A stretch of 64,000 nucleotides of DNA from Pseudalkalibacillus salsuginis (GTDB lineage: Bacteria; Bacillota; Bacilli; Bacillales; Fictibacillaceae): positions 124,001 to 188,000 of the forward strand of contig NZ_JAKJHW010000004.1 in the NCBI RefSeq assembly GCF_021646685.1, read 5' to 3'. Below are positions 27,722-36,160 of this stretch, in pieces; within the stretch, counting starts at the first letter, position 1, and the number at the start of each line of letters is the position of its first letter. The position numbers and the translations under genes are program-made. The notes under the pieces are model-generated. The model saw only the letters and a list, made by a program, of their open reading frames with translations. It did no database searches and was not told the origin of the DNA.

Positions 27722-28501
27722 ATGAATTTATTAGAAAAAACCAGGAAAATCAACGCATTACTTCAAGAGTCTGGTGGCAAACCAGTTAATTTTAAAGAAA
27801 TGGCAGGGACACTGTGTGATGTGATCGAGGCCAATATCTTCGTCGTCAGCCGACGTGGAAAGTTACTTGGGTTCTCACTTGTACAGGAAATTGAGAATGA
27901 AAGAATGAAAAAGATGCTTGTTGATCGACAGTTCCCTACTGAATATACGAAGAACCTTTTCAACATCACTGATACTTCTTCCAACCTGGATATCAACAGC
28001 GATTATACCGCTTTCCCTGTGGAGAACAAAGATCTATTCGGTAAAGGCCTTACAACAATCGTGCCTATCGTAGGGGCTGGTGAACGTTTAGGTACGCTGA
28101 TTCTTTCAAGATTGAATGAATCCTTCGAAGATGACGATCTGATCCTTGCTGAATATGGCGCAACAGTTGTAGGTACAGAGATCCTCCGTGAAAAATCGGA
28201 AGAAATCGAAGAGGAGGCTCGTAACAAAGCTGTTGTACAGATGGCGATCAGTTCATTGTCATATAGTGAATTGGAGGCGATCGAGCATATTTTCGAAGAA
28301 TTGGATGGAAATGAAGGGCTTCTAGTTGCGAGTAAAATTGCTGACCGTGTGGGAATCACCCGTTCTGTAATTGTAAACGCACTCCGGAAGCTGGAAAGCG
28401 CTGGGGTGATCGAGTCGCGTTCACTTGGGATGAAGGGTACTTATATCAAAGTGTTGAATGATAAGTTCTTACATGAGCTTTCTAAATTAAAAGCGATCTA
28501 A
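27722..28501 (+). CDS. codY: GTP- and branched-chain-amino-acid-sensing repressor CodY
   Basis: Global regulator of nutrient-limited genes. At 259 residues, the same as B. subtilis, it has an N-terminal GAF domain for isoleucine/valine and a C-terminal winged helix-turn-helix ([20 protein letters not shown], about 204-223, then [12 protein letters not shown]). In B. subtilis CodY also represses the fla/che promoter, which here begins 0.7 kb downstream; no clear CodY box was seen in 29000-29183. A strong terminator follows. Confidence 0.99.
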   Translation: MNLLEKTRKINALLQESGGKPVNFKEMAGTLCDVIEANIFVVSRRGKLLGFSLVQEIENERMKKMLVDRQFPTEYTKNLFNITDTSSNLDINSDYTAFPVENKDLFGKGLTTIVPIVGAGERLGTLILSRLNESFEDDDLILAEYGATVVGTEILREKSEEIEEEARNKAVVQMAISSLSYSELEAIEHIFEELDGNEGLLVASKIADRVGITRSVIVNALRKLESAGVIESRSLGMKGTYIKVLNDKFLHELSKLKAI

Positions 28502-28509
28502 TGAGGAGA

Positions 28510-28537
28510 AGGACTGACATCGAGTCAGTCCTTTTTT
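28510..28537 (+). terminator. Intrinsic terminator after codY
   Basis: aggactgac (28510-28518) and gtcagtcct (28524-28532) form a perfect 9-bp stem followed by six T. It separates the cod operon from fla/che. Confidence 0.92.
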
Positions 28538-28684
28538 AGTGGCGGATTTGTTCCCAAACAAAGGCACTTAGGAAAGCGTCTTACATGGGAACTACTACCC
28601 TAAAAATAGACAGTTTTTAAAAAGGTGAATGAACCCGATATTGAACCGGGATCATCTCTTCCAATGTCCATTAGTAACCAGGTG

Positions 28685-28790
28685 TTATGAGACCCTGAAA
28701 ATGGGGAAAACGAATTTTGAAGGACTTATGACCGCTTTATGAGACCCTGAAAATGGAGAAAACAGATTTTGAAAGCACTCATGAGTGAAA
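28685..28790. repeat. Tandem array with a 41-42 bp period (array 3)
   Basis: The 20-mer ttatgagaccctgaaaatgg occurs at 28685 and 28737, each followed by (g/a)gaaaac and a attttgaa tract. Further ttatgacc (28726) and tcatgag (28779) starts give steps of 41, 11 and 42. The unit equals two 21-bp half-units. The rest of the 680-bp codY-flgB gap holds the terminator, dyad sites, a promoter and otherwise nothing recognised. Confidence 0.6.
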
Positions 28791-28934
28791 AGGTCTCTGG
28801 TGTCTGCAGAATGAGCTTGAATAGAACATTGGTCATCGTTGATGGTTCTCTTTCATAAGATTGGATTTCTTATTTCCATAATGCAATACAATCTTTATAT
28901 CAAATCGTTTTTTGTTTGGTTTAAGCGGCATATG

Positions 28935-29086
28935 CGAAAAATGTCGAATATTTATGAATAAAAAGAAGGGTTTTTTCAAGAACTTGCGGAAATAAGGTAA
29001 TACAGGAGTTGAATGTGGAATATATGATTCTAAAGTCCTATTTTATTATTAGGGCTTTATATCGAAAAATATCGAAATATCGGAAA
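28935..29086 (+). promoter_or_regulatory. Repeated cgaaaaat(a/g)tcgaa sites upstream of fla/che
   Basis: cgaaaaatgtcgaa (28935-28948) and cgaaaaatatcgaa (29063-29076) differ at one base. The second is followed in 10-bp phase by another atcggaaat. The second site ends 15 bp before the candidate -35, a usual place for an activator or repressor. No regulator can be named from the sequence. Confidence 0.4.
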
Positions 29087-29090
29087 TACA

Positions 29091-29119
29091 TAGACAGTTG
29101 ACAGGTAAAACTATAAAAT
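29091..29119 (+). promoter_or_regulatory. Candidate sigma-A promoter of the fla/che operon
   Basis: TAGACA (29091-29096, 5/6), a 17-bp spacer and TAAAAT (29114-29119, 5/6), 64 bp upstream of flgB. A perfect TTGACA at 29098 lacks a -10 at the right distance. No sigma-D promoter was recognised. Confidence 0.5.
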
Positions 29120-29183
29120 ACTCCTTGAAAGCATGTTAGAAATTGTTGGATATTAAGGAAATTTTACTATAAGGAGGGTAGAT

Positions 29184-29570
29184 ATGCTAAATTCGGGAAC
29201 AATTCAACATCTTGAGAATGCATTGAATTATCGTACAGCAAATCATGAAGCGATTGCCAACAATATTTCAAATGCTGATACACCCAACTATAAAGCGAAA
29301 TCGGTTGAATTCAGAGAAACCTTAAATAGCTCATTAAAGGCTTATCGGACGGATCAGAAGCATATTCCTTTCTCTACAGAAGCTCCCAATAACCCATCCT
29401 TTCTTACTAGAACCAATACCCATACATCGTATTCCCACAATGGAAACAATGTAGATGTCGATAAGGAAATGTCGAAGCTTGCAGAAAATCAGTTATATTA
29501 TCAAGCATTGATTCAGAGAATGAATGGGAAATTCAATTCCATTAATACGGTGATCAAAGGGGGGAGGTAA
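29184..29570 (+). CDS. flgB: Flagellar rod protein FlgB
   Basis: Proximal rod subunit exported by the flagellar type III apparatus. At 128 residues it has the N-terminal rod/hook signature NNISNADTPNYKAKSVEF (about 26-43) and the helical C-terminus that packs in the rod. First gene of the fla/che operon, with a strong aaggaggg ribosome site. A 4-bp gap leads to flgC. Confidence 0.96.
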   Translation: MLNSGTIQHLENALNYRTANHEAIANNISNADTPNYKAKSVEFRETLNSSLKAYRTDQKHIPFSTEAPNNPSFLTRTNTHTSYSHNGNNVDVDKEMSKLAENQLYYQALIQRMNGKFNSINTVIKGGR

Positions 29571-29574
29571 ATAA

Positions 29575-30021
29575 ATGGGTTTATTCAATTCGTTGAATAT
29601 TTCAGGTTCTGCATTGACAGCCCAACGGCTCAGAATGGATGTTGCATCCTCAAATATGGCTAATGCGGAAACGACGAGGTCACAGATGGTGGATGGACAA
29701 TGGCAACCCTACCGACGAAAAATGGTCGTCCTCCAGCCTCAAGGAACGGAGTTCAAAGCGATGCTCGCTCATGCACAAACAAGCGACAAGTTCAGCGGTG
29801 TCAGAGCAAGTGCTGTCGTAGAAGATGATCAGCCTTTTAAGTTGGCTTATCAACCAGACCATCCAGATGCAGATGCTCAAGGATATGTTCGTCTGCCCAA
29901 TGTCGATCCTTTGAAGGAAATGGTTGATCTGATGAGTGCAACACGTTCCTATGAAGCGAATGTGACGGTAATGAACGCAGCGAAAGGTATGTATATGAAA
30001 GCGTTAGAAATCGGAAGATAA
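29575..30021 (+). CDS. flgC: Flagellar rod protein FlgC
   Basis: Proximal rod subunit of 148 residues. It begins with SLNISGSALTAQRLRMDVASS and NMANAETTR and ends with the D0 helix (MVDLMSATRSYEANVTVMNA, AKGMYMKALEIGR). It lies tightly between flgB and fliE in standard order. Confidence 0.96.
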   Translation: MGLFNSLNISGSALTAQRLRMDVASSNMANAETTRSQMVDGQWQPYRRKMVVLQPQGTEFKAMLAHAQTSDKFSGVRASAVVEDDQPFKLAYQPDHPDADAQGYVRLPNVDPLKEMVDLMSATRSYEANVTVMNAAKGMYMKALEIGR

Positions 30022-30035
30022 AGGGTGTGATGTAA

Positions 30036-30326
30036 TTGGAACCAGTGTTGAATAACAAGATCACTTCTATACCCGTCGTGTCCAAAGCTACACCTGATCA
30101 AGCGCGGGAGAAGCTGGCTGTATCATTTAAAGACATGTTACATAAAGTCAATGAGGCACAGATCAAATCTGACATTGAAACAGAAAAGCTCATTACGGGT
30201 AAGACAGACAACTTACATAATGTAATGATAACTGCAGAAAAGGCAAGCATTACTCTCAATACAGCTGTAGAAGTACGCAACAAAGCTATCGAAGCATACC
30301 AGGAAATCATGAGAATGCAAGTTTAG
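30036..30326 (+). CDS. fliE: Flagellar hook-basal body protein FliE
   Basis: Adaptor between the MS ring/export gate and the rod. At 96 residues it has the conserved SFKDMLHKVNEAQ and the C-terminal ITLNTAVEVRNKAIEAYQEI MRMQV stretch. It starts with TTG at 30036 behind aagggtgtgatg. A 105-bp gap with a strong intrinsic terminator separates it from fliF. Confidence 0.94.
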   Translation: MEPVLNNKITSIPVVSKATPDQAREKLAVSFKDMLHKVNEAQIKSDIETEKLITGKTDNLHNVMITAEKASITLNTAVEVRNKAIEAYQEIMRMQV

Positions 30327-30360
30327 TAGCCTTTTATAGTAATTACATATACGCACATAG

Positions 30361-30408
30361 TTTTCGATGGGTCCAAAAAGTTTTTGACCATCGAAAATCA
30401 ATTTTTTT
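30361..30408 (+). terminator. Strong intrinsic terminator inside the fla/che operon (fliE-fliF)
   Basis: ttttcgatgg (30361-30370) pairs perfectly with ccatcgaaaa (30388-30397), and the stem continues inward (tccaaaaa with tttttga). A run of seven T follows at 30402-30408. fliF starts 24 bp later with no obvious promoter between. It would act as a partial terminator or attenuator for all downstream motility genes. Confidence 0.8.
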
Positions 30409-30431
30409 ACGAATGACCACCGGGGGATAAA

Positions 30432-32009
30432 ATGAACGAAAAGATCTCGTCATATAAAAATCAAATGCAGCAGTATTGGCAAGAACGTACTAAGAAACAA
30501 AAAACGTTGATCCTAGGTTCTTTTATCGGTTTGTTAACCTTCATCATAATATTAACCATCATTGTTTCTCATAAAAATTACGTTCCTCTATATTCGGGCC
30601 TGTCTCCAGAAGAAACTGGACAGATAAAAGGTAGCCTTGATACCAAAGGAATCACTTATGAAATAGCAAACAACGGAACAGTCATCAATGTTCCAGAGGA
30701 TAGGGTGGATACCTTAAAGGTTGAACTTGCAACCGAAGGCATACCTGAAAGTGGTGCTATCGATTATAAATTCTTTGGGGAAAACAATGGTTTTGGGATG
30801 ACGGATAAGGAATTCGGAGTTCTTGAAAGAGCAGCGATGCAAACCGAACTGCAAAATTTGATAGGTAGCATTGAAGGAGTCAAAAATTCTAAAGTAATGA
30901 TTAATCTACCTAAAGAGAATGTTTGGGTAACAGATGCAGAGGAAACAGCTTCCGCATCAATCGTCCTTGATTTGAAACCTGGGTATACGTTGAAACAAAA
31001 GCAAGTCAATTCGTTGTATCACCTTGTCTCAAAAAGTGTTCCGTCATTACCTATTGATAATATCGTCATTATGGATCAATATTTTAATTATTTTGATATA
31101 AGTACTGAACAAGAATCTACGACACTATCTGCTTATGAGCAGCAAAAATCAATTAAAGATGACATCGAAAAAGATTTACAACGTAATCTTCAGAGGATGT
31201 TAGGTACGATGATGGGGCCGGAAAAAGTGGTCGTTTCTGTGACGACTGATATCGATTTCACAAAGGAAAAACGGCAGGAAGAACTTGTGGAGCCTGTCGA
31301 TCAAGACAAAATGGAAGGCATCCAGATGAGTGTCGAACGGATTCGTGAAACTTATACCGGATATGGTACGCCCCCAGGTGGGGTAACAGGTACCGGGGAA
31401 ACGGATATCCCTACCTACCAAGGTGAAGACGGACAAACTGGGGATTATCAAAGAGTAGAAGAGAGGATCAATAACGAAGTAAATCGGATTCATAAAGAGG
31501 TTGAAGAAGCTCCATTTACAATCAGGGATATCGGAATCCAGGTAATGGTCGAGCCGCCTGACCCGGAAAATGTGAACTCCTTACCTGCTGAGCGGCTCAA
31601 TGATATTGAACAAGTATTGAGCAGCGTTGTCCGAACTACAATATCGAAGGATCAAATGAATGAAATAACTGATGAGGAAATCGGCCGGAAGATTTTTGTT
31701 TCTGCTCAACCACTTAATGGGAAGGTTGAAATGCCTGTCCAAGAAACGACATTTCCAATCTGGATCTATATTGTAGGCGGTATCCTTTTGATCTTGATCA
31801 TCATCCTTCTCGTCTTGTTGTTGAGAAATAGAAAAGCACAAACAGAAGATGACGATAGTACAGAGGTTGACTATCATATCGAAGACGTTCCTGAATTGAA
31901 ACCTCAACAAACGGAAGAAACAACTCGCAAGCAACAACTAGAACGATTGGCAAAAGACAAGCCGGATGAATTCGCGAAATTACTTCGTTCATGGTTGTCA
32001 GATGATTAG
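30432..32009 (+). CDS. fliF: Flagellar MS-ring protein FliF
   Basis: Forms the membrane ring that houses the export gate and carries the C ring. At 525 residues it has membrane segments at about 25-46 and 438-462, ring-building motifs between (VPLYSGLSPEETGQI, the FGMTDKEFGVLERAAMQTEL stretch), a proline/glycine-rich loop (about 310-340), and a C-terminal FliG-binding tail ending in EFAKLLRSWLSDD. Confidence 0.97.
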   Translation: MNEKISSYKNQMQQYWQERTKKQKTLILGSFIGLLTFIIILTIIVSHKNYVPLYSGLSPEETGQIKGSLDTKGITYEIANNGTVINVPEDRVDTLKVELATEGIPESGAIDYKFFGENNGFGMTDKEFGVLERAAMQTELQNLIGSIEGVKNSKVMINLPKENVWVTDAEETASASIVLDLKPGYTLKQKQVNSLYHLVSKSVPSLPIDNIVIMDQYFNYFDISTEQESTTLSAYEQQKSIKDDIEKDLQRNLQRMLGTMMGPEKVVVSVTTDIDFTKEKRQEELVEPVDQDKMEGIQMSVERIRETYTGYGTPPGGVTGTGETDIPTYQGEDGQTGDYQRVEERINNEVNRIHKEVEEAPFTIRDIGIQVMVEPPDPENVNSLPAERLNDIEQVLSSVVRTTISKDQMNEITDEEIGRKIFVSAQPLNGKVEMPVQETTFPIWIYIVGGILLILIIILLVLLLRNRKAQTEDDDSTEVDYHIEDVPELKPQQTEETTRKQQLERLAKDKPDEFAKLLRSWLSDD

Positions 32010-32020
32010 GAGTGGTACGA

Positions 32021-33034
32021 GTGGCTAGAGGGCTACAAAAACTTTCCGGTAGAGAAAAAGCAGCTGTTCTGTTGATTTCCTTAGGGCCGGATGTTTCCGC
32101 GCAAATATATAAGCATCTTAGTGAAGAAGAGATCGAACGATTGACCCTGGAAATTTCGAATGTCAGAAAGGTAGAGGCTTCTATCAAGGAGGACATCATC
32201 GAAGAGTTCCATCAAATTGCGCTGGCACAAGAATATATCACTCAAGGTGGTATAGGCTACGCGAAAACAGTTCTTGAGAAAGCTCTAGGGTCGAGTGAAG
32301 CATCGACTATCATCAACCGATTGACTTCGACGCTTCAAGTGAGGCCATTTGATTTTGCAAGGAAAGCTGATCCGGGTCAAATCTTGAATTTCATCCAGAA
32401 CGAGCATCCGCAGACGATTGCGTTGATTCTATCCTATCTGGAGTCAACCCAATCTGCCCAGATTTTATCGGAACTTCCACAAGAAGTGCAGGCTGATGTT
32501 GCTAAGAGAATTGCGCTCATGGATCGGACTTCTCCGGAAGTCATTACCGAAGTTGAACAAATTCTTGAGCAAAAACTTTCAACGACAGTGACACAAGACT
32601 TTACACAGGCTGGAGGGATAGAAGCAGTCGTGGAAGTCTTGAACGGTGTAGACAGAAGTACCGAAAGAACGATACTGGATGCACTCGAAGTTCAAGATCC
32701 TGAGTTGGCAGAGGAAATCAAAAAGAGAATGTTTGTGTTCGAGGATATTGTTACGTTGGATAACCGTTCGATTCAGCGGGTTATCCGTGAAATTCCAAAT
32801 GAGGATCTCTTACTTTCATTAAAAGCTGCAAGTGAAGAAGTCAAGGAAATCGTTTATCAAAATATGTCTAATCGAATGGTGGATAATTTCAAGGAAGAGA
32901 TGGAGTACATGGGGCCTGTAAGGCTTCGCGATGTGGAAGAGGCGCAATCCAGAATTGTTTCGATCATCCGCAGACTAGAGGAAGCTGGAGAAGTCGTAAT
33001 CGCACGTGGCGGAGGAGACGATATCATTGTCTAA
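32021..33034 (+). CDS. fliG: Flagellar motor switch protein FliG
   Basis: Rotor protein that receives torque from the stator. At 337 residues it has three armadillo-type domains, EHPQTIALILSYL in the middle domain, and the charged torque helix near the end (KEEMEYMGPVRLRDVEEAQS). GTG 32021 is preferred to GTG 32012 because taggagtgg then sits at ribosome-site distance and MARGLQKLSG matches relatives. It overlaps fliH by 8 bp. Confidence 0.97.
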   Translation: MARGLQKLSGREKAAVLLISLGPDVSAQIYKHLSEEEIERLTLEISNVRKVEASIKEDIIEEFHQIALAQEYITQGGIGYAKTVLEKALGSSEASTIINRLTSTLQVRPFDFARKADPGQILNFIQNEHPQTIALILSYLESTQSAQILSELPQEVQADVAKRIALMDRTSPEVITEVEQILEQKLSTTVTQDFTQAGGIEAVVEVLNGVDRSTERTILDALEVQDPELAEEIKKRMFVFEDIVTLDNRSIQRVIREIPNEDLLLSLKAASEEVKEIVYQNMSNRMVDNFKEEMEYMGPVRLRDVEEAQSRIVSIIRRLEEAGEVVIARGGGDDIIV

Positions 33035-33833
33035 AGTCATAAAGTTTTCACCTCTTTTAAATCAAATTGATCATCAACCAGTTGAGATCAAAAGGCTGAA
33101 TTCATTTCAACTTCCAGAACCTGTATACGTGGATAACAGCCAAAGTGAAACAAAACAATTTGCAGCACAGCAGAAAGCCCAGAAAATCCTGGCTGAGGCT
33201 GAACGACAAGCTGCTGAACTTTTGGAGCGTGCAGAAAAAGAGGTAGCTGCCAAGGATAAAGAATTAAGAAGTAAAGAAGCCGCGATTGACATGCAAATAG
33301 AAGAAGCTAGAAACATTGCAGCTTCAGAGGGATATGAAGAAGGTTACCAAAAAGGGATGGCACAGGCTGAACTTGATTATAAAAATGCATTGGATCAGGC
33401 GAAGGAAATCCTGTCAATGGCACAAGCTTCTTACGAACATAAAGTGAAAGAGGCAGAACCCGAAATTATTCAATTGAGTGTAGAAATTGCTGGGAAAATC
33501 GTCGCTGAAAAACTTGAGTATGAAGAGAAGTGGACACATTACATAAGTGAAACGTTGAAACAGGTGAAAGGCGAAGCTGATATCAAATTATTCGTGTCGC
33601 CAAAGTACTATGAGTTGACATCAACGTATGCTCAAGAACTTTCTGTGCATTTGAATTCAGAGATCTTGGTCTACCCTGAAGTTTCTATGAAGGATCACCT
33701 ATGTTTGATTGAAACGAAATATGGACAGATCGATGCATCGGTTGACAGTCAAATGAGTGAGATCAAGAAAAAACTATTGGAACTTGTAGGTGAGGAACAT
33801 GGACATCAAGTCGATGCTGGCTGCCGTAAATAA
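33027..33833 (+). CDS. fliH: Flagellar export regulator FliH
   Basis: Stator-like partner of the export ATPase FliI, related to F/V-ATPase peripheral stalks. At 268 residues it starts SKVIKFSPLLNQ, has a long alanine/glutamate-rich coiled coil (about 55-130, with GYEEGYQKGMAQAE), and ends with a V-ATPase E-like domain (LSVEIAGKIVAEKLEYEEKW). TTG 33027 fits the ggaggag site 9 bases upstream. The end overlaps fliI. Confidence 0.9.
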   Translation: MSKVIKFSPLLNQIDHQPVEIKRLNSFQLPEPVYVDNSQSETKQFAAQQKAQKILAEAERQAAELLERAEKEVAAKDKELRSKEAAIDMQIEEARNIAASEGYEEGYQKGMAQAELDYKNALDQAKEILSMAQASYEHKVKEAEPEIIQLSVEIAGKIVAEKLEYEEKWTHYISETLKQVKGEADIKLFVSPKYYELTSTYAQELSVHLNSEILVYPEVSMKDHLCLIETKYGQIDASVDSQMSEIKKKLLELVGEEHGHQVDAGCRK

Positions 33834-35115
33834 AATCGATCCATATAAACGCTTTGGGAAGGTCAATCGGGTGATTGGGATCATGATCGAATCGAAAGGC
33901 CCGAGAGCTTCCATTGGAGATGTCTGTTATATCCATACAGGCGAGGCGATTAAAAGAACAATACCTGCTGAGGTTGTCGGTTTCAGAGAAGAACATGTCC
34001 TATTGATGCCCTTTACATCAATTCAGGAAATCTCACCAGGAAGTTTAGTGGAAGGGACAGGGAAACCTCTCCAGATCAAAGCGGGTGAAGCATTAATTGG
34101 AAAAGTGTTGGACGGTTTAGGCAGACCTTTGGGTGGGGAGGATCTGCCAAATGGGTTGAAACCCTGCTTGACAGATACGACACCGCCTAATCCTATGGAA
34201 AGGCCACGGATCAACGAAAACATCAGCTGTGGTGTAAGAGCGATAGATAGTTTCTTGACAATCGGTAAGGGGCAGAGGATCGGGATCTTCGCTGGGAGCG
34301 GTGTTGGAAAGAGTACACTTTTAGGAATGGTAGCGAGACGATCCAGCGCTGATATCAACATTATCGCTCTTATTGGAGAACGCGGCCGTGAAGTCCGGGA
34401 ATTCGTAGAACTTGAATTGGGTGAGGAAGGATTGCGTAAAACAATCGTAGTAGCTGCCACATCAGACCAACCAGCATTGTTGCGAATAAAAGGTGCGCTT
34501 ACTGCAACAACCCTGGCAGAATATTTCCGTAATCAAGGGAAAAACGTAATGTTGATGATGGATTCTGTCACACGGGTTGCTATGGCTCAGCGGGAGGTAG
34601 GATTGGCTGTTGGTGAGCCTCCCGCAACGAAAGGCTATACGCCATCTGTTTTTGCATTATTGCCAAAGCTGTTGGAAAGATCAGGTACCTATGTGGATGG
34701 AAGTATCACGGCCTTCTATACGGTTCTGGTCGATGGAGATGATATGAATGAACCAATTGCTGACGCTGTCAGAGGAATTTTAGATGGTCATATTGTTTTG
34801 GATCGTGAACTGGCGAACAAAGGACATTTCCCGTCAATCAACGTGCTGAAGAGCATAAGCCGGATTATGAACAACATTGCCGATCCCATTCATATGAAAG
34901 CAGCTTCAAAAGCAAGAGACTTATTGGCCTCTTATGCAGAATCTGAAGATCTGATTTCGATCGGAGCCTATAAAAAAGGAAATTCGAAAAAAGTAGATGA
35001 AGCGATCCATTACTATCCAAAAATAATGGCATTCCTTCGCCAGGAAACAAACGAAGATGTCAATGCTTCACAATCAGTTGAAGAGCTTTTAAGACTTTTC
35101 CAAGAGGAGAGGTAA
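33799..35115 (+). CDS. fliI: Flagellar export ATPase FliI
   Basis: Hexameric ATPase that prepares substrates for flagellar export. At 438 residues it has P-loop GIFAGSGVGKST (162-173), GERGREVREF and MMMDSVTRVAMAQREVGLA. ATG 33799, behind taggtgagg, lies 35 bp inside the end of fliH, a longer overlap than its neighbours have; ATG 33811 is a shorter alternative. Confidence 0.97.
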   Translation: MDIKSMLAAVNKIDPYKRFGKVNRVIGIMIESKGPRASIGDVCYIHTGEAIKRTIPAEVVGFREEHVLLMPFTSIQEISPGSLVEGTGKPLQIKAGEALIGKVLDGLGRPLGGEDLPNGLKPCLTDTTPPNPMERPRINENISCGVRAIDSFLTIGKGQRIGIFAGSGVGKSTLLGMVARRSSADINIIALIGERGREVREFVELELGEEGLRKTIVVAATSDQPALLRIKGALTATTLAEYFRNQGKNVMLMMDSVTRVAMAQREVGLAVGEPPATKGYTPSVFALLPKLLERSGTYVDGSITAFYTVLVDGDDMNEPIADAVRGILDGHIVLDRELANKGHFPSINVLKSISRIMNNIADPIHMKAASKARDLLASYAESEDLISIGAYKKGNSKKVDEAIHYYPKIMAFLRQETNEDVNASQSVEELLRLFQEER

Positions 35116-35118
35116 ACG

Positions 35119-35565
35119 ATGGCGTATCAGTTCAGAATGGAACAAGTATTGGAATACAAACAACAAGTGAAAGACCGGACCCAGAAGGAATACATAGAAA
35201 AACAAGGAAGATTTGAAGAAATTGGATATGAACTATATGAAGCTCTCAAAAAGAAGGAAACACTTCAAGCCCAACAGTCCCAACGCATGATGGACGGGGA
35301 TAAGGTCATTACCCTGCAGCATTACAATCAGTACATCGATCAACTGGACTTCCAGGTCGAGTCTTTACAGCAAAGATTAAAGCATGCAAGGGAAAATATG
35401 CAGACTGCTCATGAGAGACTTTTATCCGAAACGATCGACGTAAAAAAATATGAGAAATTGAAAGAAAGACAATTTAGTAGATACCAATACGACAGTAAGA
35501 TCGAAGAAATGAAAGCAACAGACGAGCTTGCAGTATTGAGATATACTTCAAACGAAATCAGGTGA
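35119..35565 (+). CDS. fliJ: Flagellar export chaperone FliJ
   Basis: A 148-residue, nearly all-helical coiled-coil protein that sits like a gamma subunit in the FliI ring. MAYQFRMEQVLEYKQQVKD is the family N-terminus, and the glutamine/glutamate-rich heptads run to the end. Similarity in this family is low, so position between fliI and ylxF supports the call. Confidence 0.9.
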   Translation: MAYQFRMEQVLEYKQQVKDRTQKEYIEKQGRFEEIGYELYEALKKKETLQAQQSQRMMDGDKVITLQHYNQYIDQLDFQVESLQQRLKHARENMQTAHERLLSETIDVKKYEKLKERQFSRYQYDSKIEEMKATDELAVLRYTSNEIR

Positions 35566-35571
35566 GGACAT

Positions 35572-36129
35572 TTGGAGAAAAAATCGAATAAATTTTTATG
35601 GTTCCTGCTCGTCGTTGTCATTCCTTTATTATTCACGGTTTCATTATCTGTCATCATTTTTTCTCTGATGGGTGTAAATGTGATCGAGAAAGGAAAAAGT
35701 TACGCAACAAACCTCCCAGTTGTATCAGAATGGGTAGTGGAAGAAGAGGATTCATCAAAGTCCAATGATGAGCTGATCCAATCGATGGAGAATCAAATCA
35801 ATACTTTGCAGAACCAAGTGGAAGAGGCGGAAAAGGCAGTATTGCAAAAAGAAGATGTGATCAAAGAACAGCAATCCGATATTGTACTCCTGAAAGATCA
35901 ATTACAGAAAAAAGAAGATGAACAAACGCAACAAGATGAGTCGATGACCAAACTAGCTGATGTTTATACAGCGATGTCACCAGGGAATGCCGCTAAGATT
36001 CTCGAGAGCATGGAACAAAGCGAAGCAGCTATGATCATTACCAGCCTTGATTCTGACACACAAGCCAACCTATTGGCAGAAATGAATCCTGAAATAGCAG
36101 CTGAACTAACCAAACTTCTGACAAATTAA
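35572..36129 (+). CDS. ylxF: YlxF, membrane-anchored MotE/MgtE-N-like protein
   Basis: A 185-residue protein with an N-terminal membrane anchor (about 8-33), a coiled coil (about 65-120) and a C-terminal MgtE-N-like helical domain (ADVYTAMSPGNAAKILESME, then ITSLDSDTQANLLAEMNPE). Its role in Bacillus motility is not settled; related proteins in other bacteria help stabilise stators. It begins with TTG at 35572, six bases after fliJ. Confidence 0.88.
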   Translation: MEKKSNKFLWFLLVVVIPLLFTVSLSVIIFSLMGVNVIEKGKSYATNLPVVSEWVVEEEDSSKSNDELIQSMENQINTLQNQVEEAEKAVLQKEDVIKEQQSDIVLLKDQLQKKEDEQTQQDESMTKLADVYTAMSPGNAAKILESMEQSEAAMIITSLDSDTQANLLAEMNPEIAAELTKLLTN

Positions 36130-36160
36130 TCTAGTCGGAAATTAGAAAGGGGGTGAGAAG

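Noticed and set aside
29098-29103. TTGACA as the -35 of fla/che
   Set aside because: No acceptable -10 lies 16-18 bp downstream; the TAGACA/TAAAAT pair at 29091-29119 fits better.
29000-29183. CodY-binding box at the fla/che promoter
   Set aside because: No close match to the AATTTTCWGAAAATT consensus was found by eye.
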